A stretch of 64,000 nucleotides of DNA from Planctomycetota bacterium (GTDB taxonomy: Bacteria > Planctomycetota > Phycisphaerae > UBA1845): contig JAKQDH010000178.1 of NCBI GenBank assembly GCA_029558835.1, positions 62,001-126,000 of the forward strand, read 5' to 3'. The translations under genes and the position numbers were made by a program. Each line of letters begins with the position of its first letter. Within the stretch, counting starts at the first letter, position 1. The notes beneath the pieces are model-generated. The model saw nothing but the letters and a program-made list of their open reading frames with translations. It was not told the DNA's origin and made no database searches. Shown in pieces: positions 44,317-53,300 of this stretch.

Positions 44317-46290
44317 TCACGGCCCCTCCGACGGTGGAATCCGAGCACGGAACTGCTCCAGGCGGGCGTCGATCCGCGCCTCCAGTTCCGACCGCCCCGC
44401 CTGCCGGGCAAGTTCCCGGGCGTGTTCGAGGGTCTCCACGGCCTCGTCGAACCGCCCCAGGTGCGCCAACACGATGCCCAGATTGTAGTGCGCTCCGACC
44501 AGGCGAGGCGCGAGCCGTATGGCTTCCCGGTAATGCGCTGCCGCCTGCTCGGGGTCGTCGAGCATCCCGTACGAGATGCCCAGAGCCTGGTGTGCCTCTG
44601 CGAACGCCGGCTTCAGGTCCACGGCCTTCAGCAACGCCTCGACGGCCTCACGGTGCCGCTCGCCCGCCGCCAGTTGCAGACCCAGCTTGTAGTACACCAC
44701 CTCGCTCTGCGGGTCGCACGCCGACGCCGCCCGCAGCTCGGCAATGCTCGACTCGGTCCGCCCCTGCCGGGCGTCCGCCTCCGCCCGTTGGAGGTGCCAC
44801 CAGGCGCGATCGGGCTCGTAGCGCACCCACGGGTGTTGCGCGGCCAGGTAACCGCCGACACCCACGATCAACAACATCGCCGCCACCGCCAGACGCCGGG
44901 CGCGGAAGCAGAACACCATCTGTCTTAATCCGCAGGCACCCAAGAGCAGCAACAGCGGCATCAGCGGCACCCGGTACCGCCCAGCCACGAAGAACGGCAG
45001 GAACGACGCGAAGTAGACAAGCACGAACGCGACGATCAGCAAGCGGGCTTGCCCCGCGGCAGACGACCCGCCGCCGGCGGGTAACGCCCCGGCACCCCAC
45101 CGCCGCTCCAGGCCCCACGCCAGCAGCCCCATCAGGAACAGGGCGGCCACCGGCGGGAACCCCGGCAGGTACCGCAGCACGGCGGAATGCTCCTTGTCCA
45201 GCGCCAGCACTTTGTTGTTGGATATCTCCGCGGGGCCCCAGAAGGCCACTGCCTTCTTGCCGAGCAACTGCAGGGTGCGGCCCGGATGGGTGCGGATGAA
45301 CTCCCATCCCTTGCGCGCGAAGTAGCGCGACACTTCCGAATGCCTCATCGACCGCCCCGCCGTCCGCTCCACGCCGGCCACGATGCGGGCGTGGTCAAAG
45401 CTGGTCCAGCCGCCCCGCCCGATGATGTCCCCCAGCCCCGGCACGCGGGGCCACAGACCGTCGGCCGTCTCGTTGTTGCCAATGTAGAAGTTGATCCCTC
45501 CGTTCGACGAGATCAACACGAAGTCCCTGGCCACCCGGTAGTTGCGGATGGTCACCGGGGCGATGGCCGCCGCGACGCCAACCAGAAACAGCAGGGCCGG
45601 CCGCCAGCCCCTCCGCCACCGCGCGCCTCGCGGCGCACAGGCAAACGCCCACGCCAACATCACCGGCAGACACGCCAGTACGTTCGGGCGAACCAGTGCC
45701 GCCAGGCCCATCCATACGCCGACGGTCAGGCTGTTTGCCCACGTCAGACGCTCGCGCCAACCCGCCGCCACGTACAGCAGCGCCAACAGCAACGCCGACA
45801 GCAGCGCGGGCTCCAGCAACTCGCCCTCGAAGTAGATCGGCGCCCAGTGACAGGCCAGTAGCAGGGCCGCCAGCAGCCCCGTGCCCGCGTCGAACACGCG
45901 CCGCCCCAGCGCCCACGCCAGCACGCAACCACCCAGCCCCAGCACCACCTGCACCAGGCGGGCCGCCAGATAGCTGCCCCCCGTCGCCCCGTACACCAGC
46001 GCCAGGAAGAACGGGTAACCCGGCGGGCGAAAGTACGGCGTGCTGTTGATCTGCGGGTCCGCATGCTCCGGGCCCAGCAACCAGTCCCCCAGCGCCAGCC
46101 CTCGCGCCCAGTAGTCATGGAACGCGGCATCGAGTGCCGGCGACGCGAAATCAGGCGCGTGCACGAGTTCCGCCAGGTACGTCCCGCGCAGGAGTGCCGC
46201 GACCAGCAGCACCCCGGCAAGCGGGGCCAGCTCACGACGGCCCGCCGGACGCCGAACACTCCACTCGGTTGTCGAACCTTCCTGAGACAC
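44317..46290 (-). CDS. GT39-like membrane glycosyltransferase with TPR tail
   Basis: A 657-residue protein with about ten hydrophobic helices (e.g. LALVYGATG, LLAALLLACHWAP, LLFLVGVAAAIAP) in the arrangement of GT-C/GT39 glycosyltransferases. The first external loop carries the acidic/aromatic pattern DAAFHDYW and YFRPPGYPFF. The last about 190 residues are TPR-type helices (AELRAASACDPQSEVVYY, LGISYGMLDDPEQAAAHYREA). It likely transfers a sugar from a lipid carrier in the outer membrane or cell envelope; the acceptor is unknown. It starts about 220 bases from the divergent YjbQ gene. Confidence 0.8.
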   Translation of the reverse strand: MSQEGSTTEWSVRRPAGRRELAPLAGVLLVAALLRGTYLAELVHAPDFASPALDAAFHDYWARGLALGDWLLGPEHADPQINSTPYFRPPGYPFFLALVYGATGGSYLAARLVQVVLGLGGCVLAWALGRRVFDAGTGLLAALLLACHWAPIYFEGELLEPALLSALLLALLYVAAGWRERLTWANSLTVGVWMGLAALVRPNVLACLPVMLAWAFACAPRGARWRRGWRPALLFLVGVAAAIAPVTIRNYRVARDFVLISSNGGINFYIGNNETADGLWPRVPGLGDIIGRGGWTSFDHARIVAGVERTAGRSMRHSEVSRYFARKGWEFIRTHPGRTLQLLGKKAVAFWGPAEISNNKVLALDKEHSAVLRYLPGFPPVAALFLMGLLAWGLERRWGAGALPAGGGSSAAGQARLLIVAFVLVYFASFLPFFVAGRYRVPLMPLLLLLGACGLRQMVFCFRARRLAVAAMLLIVGVGGYLAAQHPWVRYEPDRAWWHLQRAEADARQGRTESSIAELRAASACDPQSEVVYYKLGLQLAAGERHREAVEALLKAVDLKPAFAEAHQALGISYGMLDDPEQAAAHYREAIRLAPRLVGAHYNLGIVLAHLGRFDEAVETLEHARELARQAGRSELEARIDARLEQFRARIPPSEGP

Positions 46291-46509
46291 GCCGTTGCAC
46301 CCGTCTGCTTACCCCCGGCCGTCATTGTCCCCGACGCTGCGGCAATGCCCAAGCCCCCGGCTCAACTTCGCCCCCAGGGCATCCCTGGGTCGCCGCCACA
46401 GACCTGCCGAGGGCGGAGCGCGGCGGGTGGAGCAGGTCACTTGACAGCTATCCCCACGGCATGGATACCACGGTCCAGTCGCGCCGATCAGCACGTTCGG
46501 GGGAGACAC

Positions 46510-46917
46510 ATGACCCGCCAACTGACGGTCAACACCCGGCGGCAGGGGTTGCACGAGATCACCGCGGAGGTGGCGGCCGTGGTGCGCGCCGCCGGCGCAA
46601 CCGACGGTCTCTGCACCGTGATGGTGCAGCATACCTCCGCCAGTCTGATCATCCAGGAGAATGCCGATCCCTCCGCCCGCCACGACCTGGAGGCGTGGCT
46701 CCACCGCCTCGTGCCGGAGGACGACCCCCTCTATACGCACGTGGCCGAGGGGCCCGACGACATGCCCTCGCACCTCAAGGCGGCCCTGACGGCCACCACG
46801 CTCTCCATTCCCATCGTGGAGGGCCGGCTCGGGCTGGGCAGGTGGCAGGGCATCTATCTGTGGGAACATCGCCACCACGGCTCCGCGCGGCAGGTACTGG
46901 TGCACATCAGCGCCTGA
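46510..46917 (+). CDS. yjbQ: YjbQ/UPF0047-family protein
   Basis: A 135-residue cytoplasmic protein that starts at 46,510 just after GGGGGAG. The family signature QHTSASLIIQENADPS (about 38-53) and the closing GRWQGIYLWEHR are clear. Members have been described as secondary thiamine-phosphate synthases with a trimeric fold; the role here is not shown by context. The next gene downstream (47,024) is a lipoprotein on the same strand. Confidence 0.92.
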   Translation: MTRQLTVNTRRQGLHEITAEVAAVVRAAGATDGLCTVMVQHTSASLIIQENADPSARHDLEAWLHRLVPEDDPLYTHVAEGPDDMPSHLKAALTATTLSIPIVEGRLGLGRWQGIYLWEHRHHGSARQVLVHISA

Positions 46918-47023
46918 GCGGCCGGACCGGTTGCCGCCTGCGCGTGGACCAGCTAAACTGCCAACCAGCGCGGTCCGTTGCGTGTCATTAGCCGTGGTGA
47001 ATGGTCTCTCTGGGCAAGCGCGC

Positions 47024-47959
47024 ATGAATCACGCCATCGCCATACCGTGCCGTGCCAGCGCTCCTCCGCGAGGCGGGCGGTCCTGGGCGGGCCGACTCCC
47101 CCGGGCCGCAAGCGTGCTGGCGTCGGTACTGAGTCTGGCCCTGCTGTCAGGCTGCCAGACCTCCGGGCGGTACTGGATTCAGCTCACCTGGGCGGGCGAC
47201 TACGAGGCGGCCGAGAAGCGCTTCCACAAGTCCGGCCGGGACCTGCTGATTGCGTATCGGCACGCCCGCCCGGGGGAGGAGGACCATCTGCCGAAGTTGC
47301 TGTCCGGCAGCACGATCAAGCCCCTGCTGGAGCCCTACGTCTGCGCGATGTTGTTCGACACCTATGAGCCGGACCGCCGCTACGTTGCCCAGTACGGCGT
47401 CGAGCGGGCGCCGGCCCTCATCATCGTCCGCCAGGACGGCACCTACCACGCCCGCAGCGGCCCGCTGGACGAGGCTGCCCTACGTGACTTCTTCACTACC
47501 GCGACGGGGCCCGGCGCCACGCCCGTCTATAACCCGCATCTGCCGCGGCGCGTCGCGTACTCGTGGTATGGGAACGTTCCGCGTGCCCGAGAAGAGGCAC
47601 AGCGCCGCGGCCAGCCCCTGCTGGTCGTCTGCGGGAGTTTCTGGTCCGGCGACGGCGACCGACTGGTGAAGTACTTCGCGGCCCCCGGCCTGCACGCCCG
47701 CTGCCTGGAGTGGGTGCACGCCCGCTGGGACTGGTACTGGCCCTGGCCGGCGTGGGGAGCCCGCCCCTTCGGTGTGCAAAAGCTGCCCGCCATCGTTGTG
47801 GTGCAAACCGACGGCACCCCCCACACGCTCGAAGGCCCGACCTGCGCGGCCCAGATCATGCGCTTCCTCGACGGACTGCCCACCGTGGCGGTTGCCCAGG
47901 AGCCGGCCGCGGTTCCCACACCCGTCGAGACTTCCACGGCCTCCGACGTGCTACCTTGA
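47024..47959 (+). CDS. Lipoprotein with two thioredoxin-like domains lacking CXXC
   Basis: A 311-residue protein from ATG 47,024 with signal and lipobox LLSGC (Cys44). Two similar halves follow. The first (about 65-165) has strands such as YVCAMLFDTYEP and VERAPALIIVRQDG. The second (about 185-300) has PLLVVCGSFWSGDGD and LPAIVVVQTDG with a cis-Pro-like Pro. These look like thioredoxin folds, but neither carries a CXXC active site. It is probably an envelope protein with a binding or scaffolding role. YjbQ is upstream on the same strand, 106 bases away. Confidence 0.6.
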   Translation: MNHAIAIPCRASAPPRGGRSWAGRLPRAASVLASVLSLALLSGCQTSGRYWIQLTWAGDYEAAEKRFHKSGRDLLIAYRHARPGEEDHLPKLLSGSTIKPLLEPYVCAMLFDTYEPDRRYVAQYGVERAPALIIVRQDGTYHARSGPLDEAALRDFFTTATGPGATPVYNPHLPRRVAYSWYGNVPRAREEAQRRGQPLLVVCGSFWSGDGDRLVKYFAAPGLHARCLEWVHARWDWYWPWPAWGARPFGVQKLPAIVVVQTDGTPHTLEGPTCAAQIMRFLDGLPTVAVAQEPAAVPTPVETSTASDVLP

Positions 47960-48487
47960 GTCCGTTCCCCCAACAGCCGCGTCCCCGGGGGAGGCCCCGT
48001 CTGAATTCTGCTCTGAACAGTCGGAATCCTCGTCCGCATCGGCTTGCGAGACCGCTGATCCGACCCCAGAGGGGTCGAAGTCGTCAGCCCAGGGTGGCAA
48101 TCCTGGGGAGCGGAGTCCAGCGCCTTCTTGGTACCTCCGCCGCCCCGCCGGGGCGGGGAAGACAAACGGGGGCGTCCTCATCCCGGGGGTTGACACCCCC
48201 TGGCTACCGACTGCGGCCCTTCCAGGGCCGGGCAGAACGTGGCCCGTAGCGCAGCTCAGGTTGCCCCTTTCTGCTGCGAGAAGTTGGAATCCTCGCCAGT
48301 ACGGGCTGACGACGCCATGAGCCTTTTCCTGGTCTCCGGGTGCGGCAAGGCGCCATGACGATTGCCTTCTGCATTCAGAGAAGCTGGTCGTCCGGTCGGC
48401 AAGGAATCGCGGGGGCCCGCACGGCGGGGTGCGCCTCGAGCCGGGGCATGGTCGTGCGGTGCGAGACTATGACCACGGGTGCCGGGC
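47960..48487. other. Intergenic region with GC-rich hairpins, no gene
   Basis: This 528-base gap lies between the thioredoxin-like lipoprotein and yidC. Around 48,050-48,260 it holds paired segments such as GCCCAGGGTGGCAATCCTGGG, CCCCGCCGGGGCGGGG and GGGGGTTGACACCCCC, then GGCCCTTCCAGGGCC. These resemble dispersed palindromic repeats rather than genes. Confidence 0.45.
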
Positions 48488-50653
48488 TCAGTCACGCTCG
48501 CGGCGCGGGCGGGAGCCGCCGGTCTGAGCGTGTTTCTGGGCGTCTTCGGCGAGTTTCTGGAGTCTGGCAAAGAAGCCGGTGGGCCGCGGGCGGGGGGCGC
48601 CTTCCAGCGGCACCGGCCGGCGGGGACGCTCCGGCTTGTGCAGCGTGCCCGCCGCCTCCCGTGCCTTGATGTGCTTGCGGATCACCCACTGCTCGATCGT
48701 TCCGAACAGCGAGCTGGTCATGATGTACAGAGTAAGCCCGCTCGGCGCCGGATAGAAGATGATGAGCATCATGATGCTCATGATGGGCATCATCTTCTGC
48801 ATGGCCTCCTGCTGCTGGATCTGCTGCTCGGTCATGTTGGGGCTGGGTTTCGGTCGCGGCGTCAGTTTCTGCTGCGTGTACATGAACAACGCGAGCAGCA
48901 GGGGCAGCAGGTTGAAGCTGACGATCTGCCAGCCCAGTAGGGGCACGGTCAGCGGCCGCACGAACGTATACAGGGCATCGGGCGCCGTCAGGTCCCGGAT
49001 CCAGCCGAAGAACGGCTCATGCCGCATCTCGATGTTGTTACTGAGGCTCAACCACAGGGCCACCCAGATCGGCATCTGGATGAACATCGGCAGGCAGGTC
49101 ATCATCTGCCCAACCGGGTTGATGTTGAGCTTCATCATCTCCTGGTTCATGCGGGCCTTGTCGTTGGCGTACTTCTTCTTGATCTCCTCGATCTTGGGGG
49201 CCAGTTCCTGCATGCGGTGCTGCATGCGGACCATGTCCACCTGCCCCTTCTTGGTCAGCGGGTGCAACAGGCCGCGCACGATCAGCACCAGGATGATGAT
49301 GGCAACTCCATAGTTGAAGACCACCCGGTGCAGCCCGTTGAGCAGCCACAGCATCAGCTCCACCAGGAAGGCAAACGTGCACCAGCCGAAGCCCTGGGCA
49401 ATCTGGTAATAATAGTTGCGGGCGGCGTAAGGTTCGAGCGTCTGGAACGAACGCGGCAACTTGGGGCCCAGAAACAGGTCGAACGGGTACTGCAATGTCC
49501 CTCCCGCCGGCACCGACTCGCTGCGCGTGATGAGCCGGACCGTGCGGTCGCTGTCGGTCAGCGGCTCGCGATCCAGGTCAATCAGTTCGGCGGCCGCCAG
49601 GTAAAGGGCATCGTCCGAGCCGTCGCGGTTGAGCGGAGCCAGGGTACAGGTGAAGTACGTGTTGGCCGTGGCGACCCAAGTGAGCTTCTCACCCGCCGCG
49701 ATTTGTGTCGGCGCGAACAACGGCAGACTGAGCAGTGCGCCGGGCGCGGGGGCGGGCTTCTTCGACAGCGCCGCCAGGGCTTGCCGGTCGCCGCGCACCC
49801 CCCGCGCGGTGCGCACCCCGAGGTCGGCAAAACGGTCGTCGGTGCGGGAGTTGGCCATGTGCACCCCGACCCCGCCGCGGCAGGTCAGCACGACCTCATG
49901 GGCGGCCGGCGAGAGGTTCTCCACCCGCAGGTCCGCACGCAGGTCGAACCGTCCCTCCGCCTTCGGTTGCGGCGCCAGCGTGTAAGTGCGGGTGAGGCGC
50001 AGGACGGGCTGTCCGTCCTCTTCGAGGTCGACGTAGAACTCGAGGCTCTCGCGCCCCTCGGCATCCGTCGTCACGCCCTCTTCCGGACGCACGTGCCACT
50101 TCTTGTCCGCCAGCAGAATCCCACCGCGGTTGTCGACGTTGACGGCGTCCACACTGAGTGACCGGTGCACCCCGCCCTCCTTCGGGCCCGGCAAGCCGAC
50201 CGGTTCGAGCAGGTGGTAGAGTTCCGCGCCGTCGAGGTCCTGCCAGTGGTCGGCCATGGCGGCCGTGTCGATCGAGGCACCCAGGTTGCACAAGTGCACA
50301 CGCATTCGATACGGGCCCGCCGGGGGATGCCGAGGCCGGCGTCCATCGACCTCAAGCGCCGGTGCCGGTGCCCCCATCTCCCGCAGGACGACGACCTCCG
50401 CCTCACGCACCGTGAGGGCTCCCCCGATCGCCCCGGTGGACTCCGCCGGCACGTCTCCGGCCGGCGGTGCCGGCGTTTGCGTCGTCGTCGGCCCCGCGGC
50501 CCCGGCTGTGGGGTCAGGGGTCGGAGCGCCTGCCGGCGGCGGTGGCGCACTCGGCGGCGTGGACGGCAGCCACTTGGAGAGGAGGGTCAGCGCGAACACG
50601 AAGACCGCGGCCGACACCAGCAGGTTACGCAGTAAGTCCTTCCGGTCGTCCAT
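48488..50653 (-). CDS. yidC: YidC/Oxa1 membrane protein insertase
   Basis: A 721-residue integral membrane protein. The first helix (about 9-27) is followed by a Pro-rich spacer and a large periplasmic YidC domain (about 30-410). The YidC/Oxa1 core has TM segments from about 415, with the conserved LLHPLTKKGQ and MQHRMQELAPKIEEIKKKY, and the closing MTSSLFGTIEQWVI. It inserts and folds membrane proteins together with or apart from Sec. The C-terminal tail is basic and could contact the ribosome. It begins about 90 bases from the metallophosphoesterase stop. Confidence 0.94.
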   Translation of the reverse strand: MDDRKDLLRNLLVSAAVFVFALTLLSKWLPSTPPSAPPPPAGAPTPDPTAGAAGPTTTQTPAPPAGDVPAESTGAIGGALTVREAEVVVLREMGAPAPALEVDGRRPRHPPAGPYRMRVHLCNLGASIDTAAMADHWQDLDGAELYHLLEPVGLPGPKEGGVHRSLSVDAVNVDNRGGILLADKKWHVRPEEGVTTDAEGRESLEFYVDLEEDGQPVLRLTRTYTLAPQPKAEGRFDLRADLRVENLSPAAHEVVLTCRGGVGVHMANSRTDDRFADLGVRTARGVRGDRQALAALSKKPAPAPGALLSLPLFAPTQIAAGEKLTWVATANTYFTCTLAPLNRDGSDDALYLAAAELIDLDREPLTDSDRTVRLITRSESVPAGGTLQYPFDLFLGPKLPRSFQTLEPYAARNYYYQIAQGFGWCTFAFLVELMLWLLNGLHRVVFNYGVAIIILVLIVRGLLHPLTKKGQVDMVRMQHRMQELAPKIEEIKKKYANDKARMNQEMMKLNINPVGQMMTCLPMFIQMPIWVALWLSLSNNIEMRHEPFFGWIRDLTAPDALYTFVRPLTVPLLGWQIVSFNLLPLLLALFMYTQQKLTPRPKPSPNMTEQQIQQQEAMQKMMPIMSIMMLIIFYPAPSGLTLYIMTSSLFGTIEQWVIRKHIKAREAAGTLHKPERPRRPVPLEGAPRPRPTGFFARLQKLAEDAQKHAQTGGSRPRRERD

Positions 50654-50757
50654 GAGAAACGGTCAACTTGCTCGACAACACAGGCAAGAGCCAGGGTCTT
50701 CTGAAGGAGATGGCGGTGCTGTCCCGGCGTGCCCGCGGGGGCCCGGCCGACTACCGT

Positions 50758-51618
50758 CTACCGCCCCTCAAACAACCGATGTCCCAGGAAATCATCCAGA
50801 TCCGGGATATCGAAGATCTTGCGGGCCGCCTTCTCGACGTCGTATTCCAGGCGGACGAACTCCACCGTCGCGCAGAACTCCTGCTCGCCCACCTCCGGCG
50901 GGTCGTAGCCCTCGGGGGCTTCCCCTTTCTCGTAGACTACGACGTAAGACAGACGCGGGTCCCGGTCCCGCGGCTGGCCGACGCTCCCGACGTTAATGAT
51001 CGCCTTCTCGTCGGGCGTGATCGTGTAGATGTTCATGTCGGGCAGCTCGTCCGGCGGGTCGAAGCAGGGATCGTCCAGGAACACCCCGGGCACATGCGTG
51101 TGCCCGACCACGCAGGCCATGTGCTGCTCGTTAAGCCGGCGGAAGTTCTCCAGCACCTTGCCCGGGTTGGTGTAAACGTCCTCCGGGAAGAGGTACTCGT
51201 TGATCGGCCGACGCGGCGAGGCGTGCACCATCAGCAGCCCGTTTGCCTCGAACTGCGGCGGCAGCCGCCCCAGCACTTCCCACCAGCGGTCCCGCTTCGC
51301 CTTGCTGGGCTCCTCCTCGAGCATCTGGCGGGTCCAGTAGGCCGCCCGCTCCGCGCCGACGTTGAAGTTGGCCGGCTCGTAGAAAACCGCCTGGTCGTGG
51401 TTGCCGCAGAGGATGACCTCGCACCGCTCGATCAGCAGTTCCAGGCACTCGCGCGGGCTGGCCCCATAACCGACTACGTCACCCAGGCAGAACACTCTCT
51501 TAATCGACCGGCGGTCAATGTCCGCAAACGCGACGGTGAGCGCCTCGATGTTGCTGTGAATGTCCGAGATCACTGCGAACACAGCCTGAAGCTCCCCACG
51601 TGCGTAGCGACCCGCCAC
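50758..51618 (-). CDS. Metallophosphoesterase (calcineurin-like)
   Basis: A 286-residue soluble enzyme. The metal-binding motifs of the family are present in order: DIHSN (Asp19, His21), GDVVGYG (46-52), GNHD (72-75), VHASP (131-135) and GHTHVPG (172-178). Domain architecture is that of small single-domain phosphodiesterases/phosphatases; the substrate cannot be read. The start at 51,618 is kept; it divides from tsaB on the opposite strand by 222 bases. Confidence 0.88.
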   Translation of the reverse strand: MAGRYARGELQAVFAVISDIHSNIEALTVAFADIDRRSIKRVFCLGDVVGYGASPRECLELLIERCEVILCGNHDQAVFYEPANFNVGAERAAYWTRQMLEEEPSKAKRDRWWEVLGRLPPQFEANGLLMVHASPRRPINEYLFPEDVYTNPGKVLENFRRLNEQHMACVVGHTHVPGVFLDDPCFDPPDELPDMNIYTITPDEKAIINVGSVGQPRDRDPRLSYVVVYEKGEAPEGYDPPEVGEQEFCATVEFVRLEYDVEKAARKIFDIPDLDDFLGHRLFEGR

Positions 51619-51840
51619 GACCCGTCCAGCCGGCGGCTACCACGCCGACCCGCTGCCAGCCCCGCTGGTGGGCACCCAACCACTGCGCCACCACCCGGAC
51701 TCCGCACTGTACGGGCCACCTTCCCAAGCGTCAATGCCCGCCACGCCCCGGTGAGAGTTGCAGCGGGGCTGGAACCGGCTCCCCAGCCATGGCCGGGGGC
51801 ATTCTTACCGCGTCGTAGGAACGTGTATGATGCGCTCGCC
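51619..51840 (+). promoter_or_regulatory. Candidate promoter region with near-leaderless start of tsaB
   Basis: TATGAT at 51,826-51,831 has its last base only 9 bases before the tsaB ATG at 51,841, so a transcript from it would start within about 3 bases of the ATG. No SD is present. A weak TTCTTA lies 18 bases upstream. This fits a leaderless promoter but the signal is based on the -10 box alone. Confidence 0.35.
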
Positions 51841-52671
51841 ATGCCGACTACGACGCCCAGTGAACCGCCGGCAGGCTTCGCCCTGGCCCTGGAGACCTCA
51901 TCGCTGTGGGGCAGCGTTGCCCTCGGCTGTGGCGACGAGGTCCTGCGCCTCCGCGCGCTCGACCGGCCGCGTCGCCATGCGGCCGACCTGTTGCCCGTGA
52001 TCGCGGGGCTCTGCCAGGACGAAGGCGTGTCGCCCGAGCGGATCGAGGCCGTGTATGTCTCGGCCGGGCCGGGCAGCTTCACCGGCCTGCGCATCGGCTT
52101 CACGGTGGCACGCACGCTGGCATTGGCGCACGGCGCGCGCGTGCTGGGCGTGCCGAGCCTCACCGTGCTGGCGCAGAACGCGCTGGCGGCCGAGCCGGTT
52201 CCCACGCGGGTGGTGGTGATGACCGATGCGCAGCGCGGGCGGGTCTACGCGGCCTTCTTCAAGCTCGACGGCGAACGCTTCACGGCCACGACCGAGCCAG
52301 AGGAGGTTAACCCGGCGGATGGCCTGACGTCGCTAGTGCCTGAGCAGAACTGCGCTGGTCAGGGAGCGGCACGAGCCGCAGAGGCGACGGGTAAGGGCGT
52401 CAGCGACGCAGACGCGCCGGGCGAGGGCACTGCAAACGTGGCCGTGCTCGGTGAGGCCGTCGAGATGCACCGGGCGGTCATCGGGGCCGCCGGCTGGCGC
52501 ATGCTGCCCGAAGAGTTTTCCCGCCCCAGCGCGGCCGCCCTGTACGCGCTGGGTCGCGCGAAGGCGCTGCGCAGCGGCTTCTCCGATCCGCGCACGCTGC
52601 TCCCGCTCTACGTCCGCCGACCCGAGGCCGAGGAGAAGCGGGAGCAGCGGCACGGCGGCGCGGGGGAGTAG
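51841..52671 (+). CDS. tsaB: TsaB, tRNA threonylcarbamoyladenosine partner
   Basis: A 276-residue protein. TsaB works with TsaD and TsaE to form t6A on tRNA. The ASKHA fold is shown by FALALETSSLWGSVALG (12-29) and by SAGPGSFTGLRIGFTVA (74-90). Residues about 168-198 (Gly/Ala/Glu/Asp-rich) interrupt the usual pattern and are encoded by 52,342-52,434, which resembles a dispersed repeat (GAGCGGCACGAGCCGCAGAG). The rest continues with GEAVEMHRAVIG and DPRTLLPLYVR. The catalytic partners are not in the window. Confidence 0.9.
   Translation: MPTTTPSEPPAGFALALETSSLWGSVALGCGDEVLRLRALDRPRRHAADLLPVIAGLCQDEGVSPERIEAVYVSAGPGSFTGLRIGFTVARTLALAHGARVLGVPSLTVLAQNALAAEPVPTRVVVMTDAQRGRVYAAFFKLDGERFTATTEPEEVNPADGLTSLVPEQNCAGQGAARAAEATGKGVSDADAPGEGTANVAVLGEAVEMHRAVIGAAGWRMLPEEFSRPSAAALYALGRAKALRSGFSDPRTLLPLYVRRPEAEEKREQRHGGAGE
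52342..52434 (+). repeat. In-frame repeat-like insertion in tsaB
   Basis: GGTCAGGGAGCGGCACGAGCC followed by GCAGAGGCGACGGG. The motif resembles a common planctomycete repeat and adds about 31 residues to TsaB without breaking the frame. Confidence 0.5.
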
Positions 52672-52674
52672 GCA

Positions 52675-52710
52675 GTCCTCAGTCATCAGCTCGCAGTTGT
52701 CAGTTCTCAG
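52675..52710. repeat. CAGT-type low-complexity repeat
   Basis: CAGTCCTCAGTCATCAGCTCG followed by CAGTTGTCAGTTCTCAG, a run of imperfect GTCAGT-type units after tsaB. Confidence 0.5.
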
Positions 52711-52769
52711 CCGGCAGCCTTCGGGTATCAGCGATGCTCTGCTGCGACCGGCCGGCCCTGGAAGGGCCC

Positions 52770-52936
52770 AAGTCGGCAACCTCGGGCCGATCTGCAAGCA
52801 GCGGGGTGATGTTCCCGAAGCCCGGCGCCTGTGGCAGCAGGCCGTCGAGCTGTGCCGGCGTATCGGCATGCCGCACATGGTCGCGAAGGTGCAGGGGTGG
52901 ATCGACGCTCTGCCGCCGGAGGATGGCCCGCAGTAG
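52770..52936 (+). pseudogene. TPR-protein fragment
   Basis: On the plus strand NLGPICKQRGDVPEARRLWQ and AVELCRRIGMPHMVAKV form an evident TPR pair, followed by WIDALPP and a stop. No signal or start codon belongs to it and the region before it is a repeat, so it is a gene remnant. Confidence 0.45.
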
Positions 52937-53025
52937 GACGCAACCTCCGATCGTGGGGCGGGTTGTCACCGCGTCGGCTGCGAGTTGTGACCTCCCGGGT
53001 TGTGCATTGTCATCGCTCGGGCAGC

Positions 53026-53057
53026 GGGTGGCATGGCCAAGCGCAGCGCCGCCATGC
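53026..53057 (+). repeat. Palindromic element family 1, left half (copy G)
   Basis: GGGTGGCATGGCCAAGCGCA followed by GCGCCGCCATGC. The right half is absent. Confidence 0.65.
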
Positions 53058-53300
53058 TCTGCCGGGGCCCGGCGGAACCGGCCGGGTGGGGGCTTATGTG
53101 GGTGTGCGCCATCGTGCAACAAGCAGGGCATCGCCGCACCGGGCGGGCTCCCCTTGACACTCGGCGTCAAGGGGAGACCGCGCCGGCTCTGGTTCCGGGC
53201 TGCGAAGACGGGTAGAATCCACGTTGATCGAGCAAGGGCGCCGGGCACCCACGCGTGGGAGGTGCGGTCGGCGTTGACCGGGTTCAGATGGGTTTGAGGC

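Larger units (their letters stand above)
52672..53300. other. Intergenic region with low-complexity repeat, TPR remnant and repeat copy G
   Basis: A 629-base gap between tsaB and the VanZ/Mth938 gene. A CAGTCCTCAGTCATCAG/CAGTTGTCAGTTCTCAG run (about 52,675-52,710), a TPR-like fragment (52,770-52,936) and the left end of family 1 (53,026-53,057) are present. Confidence 0.5.
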
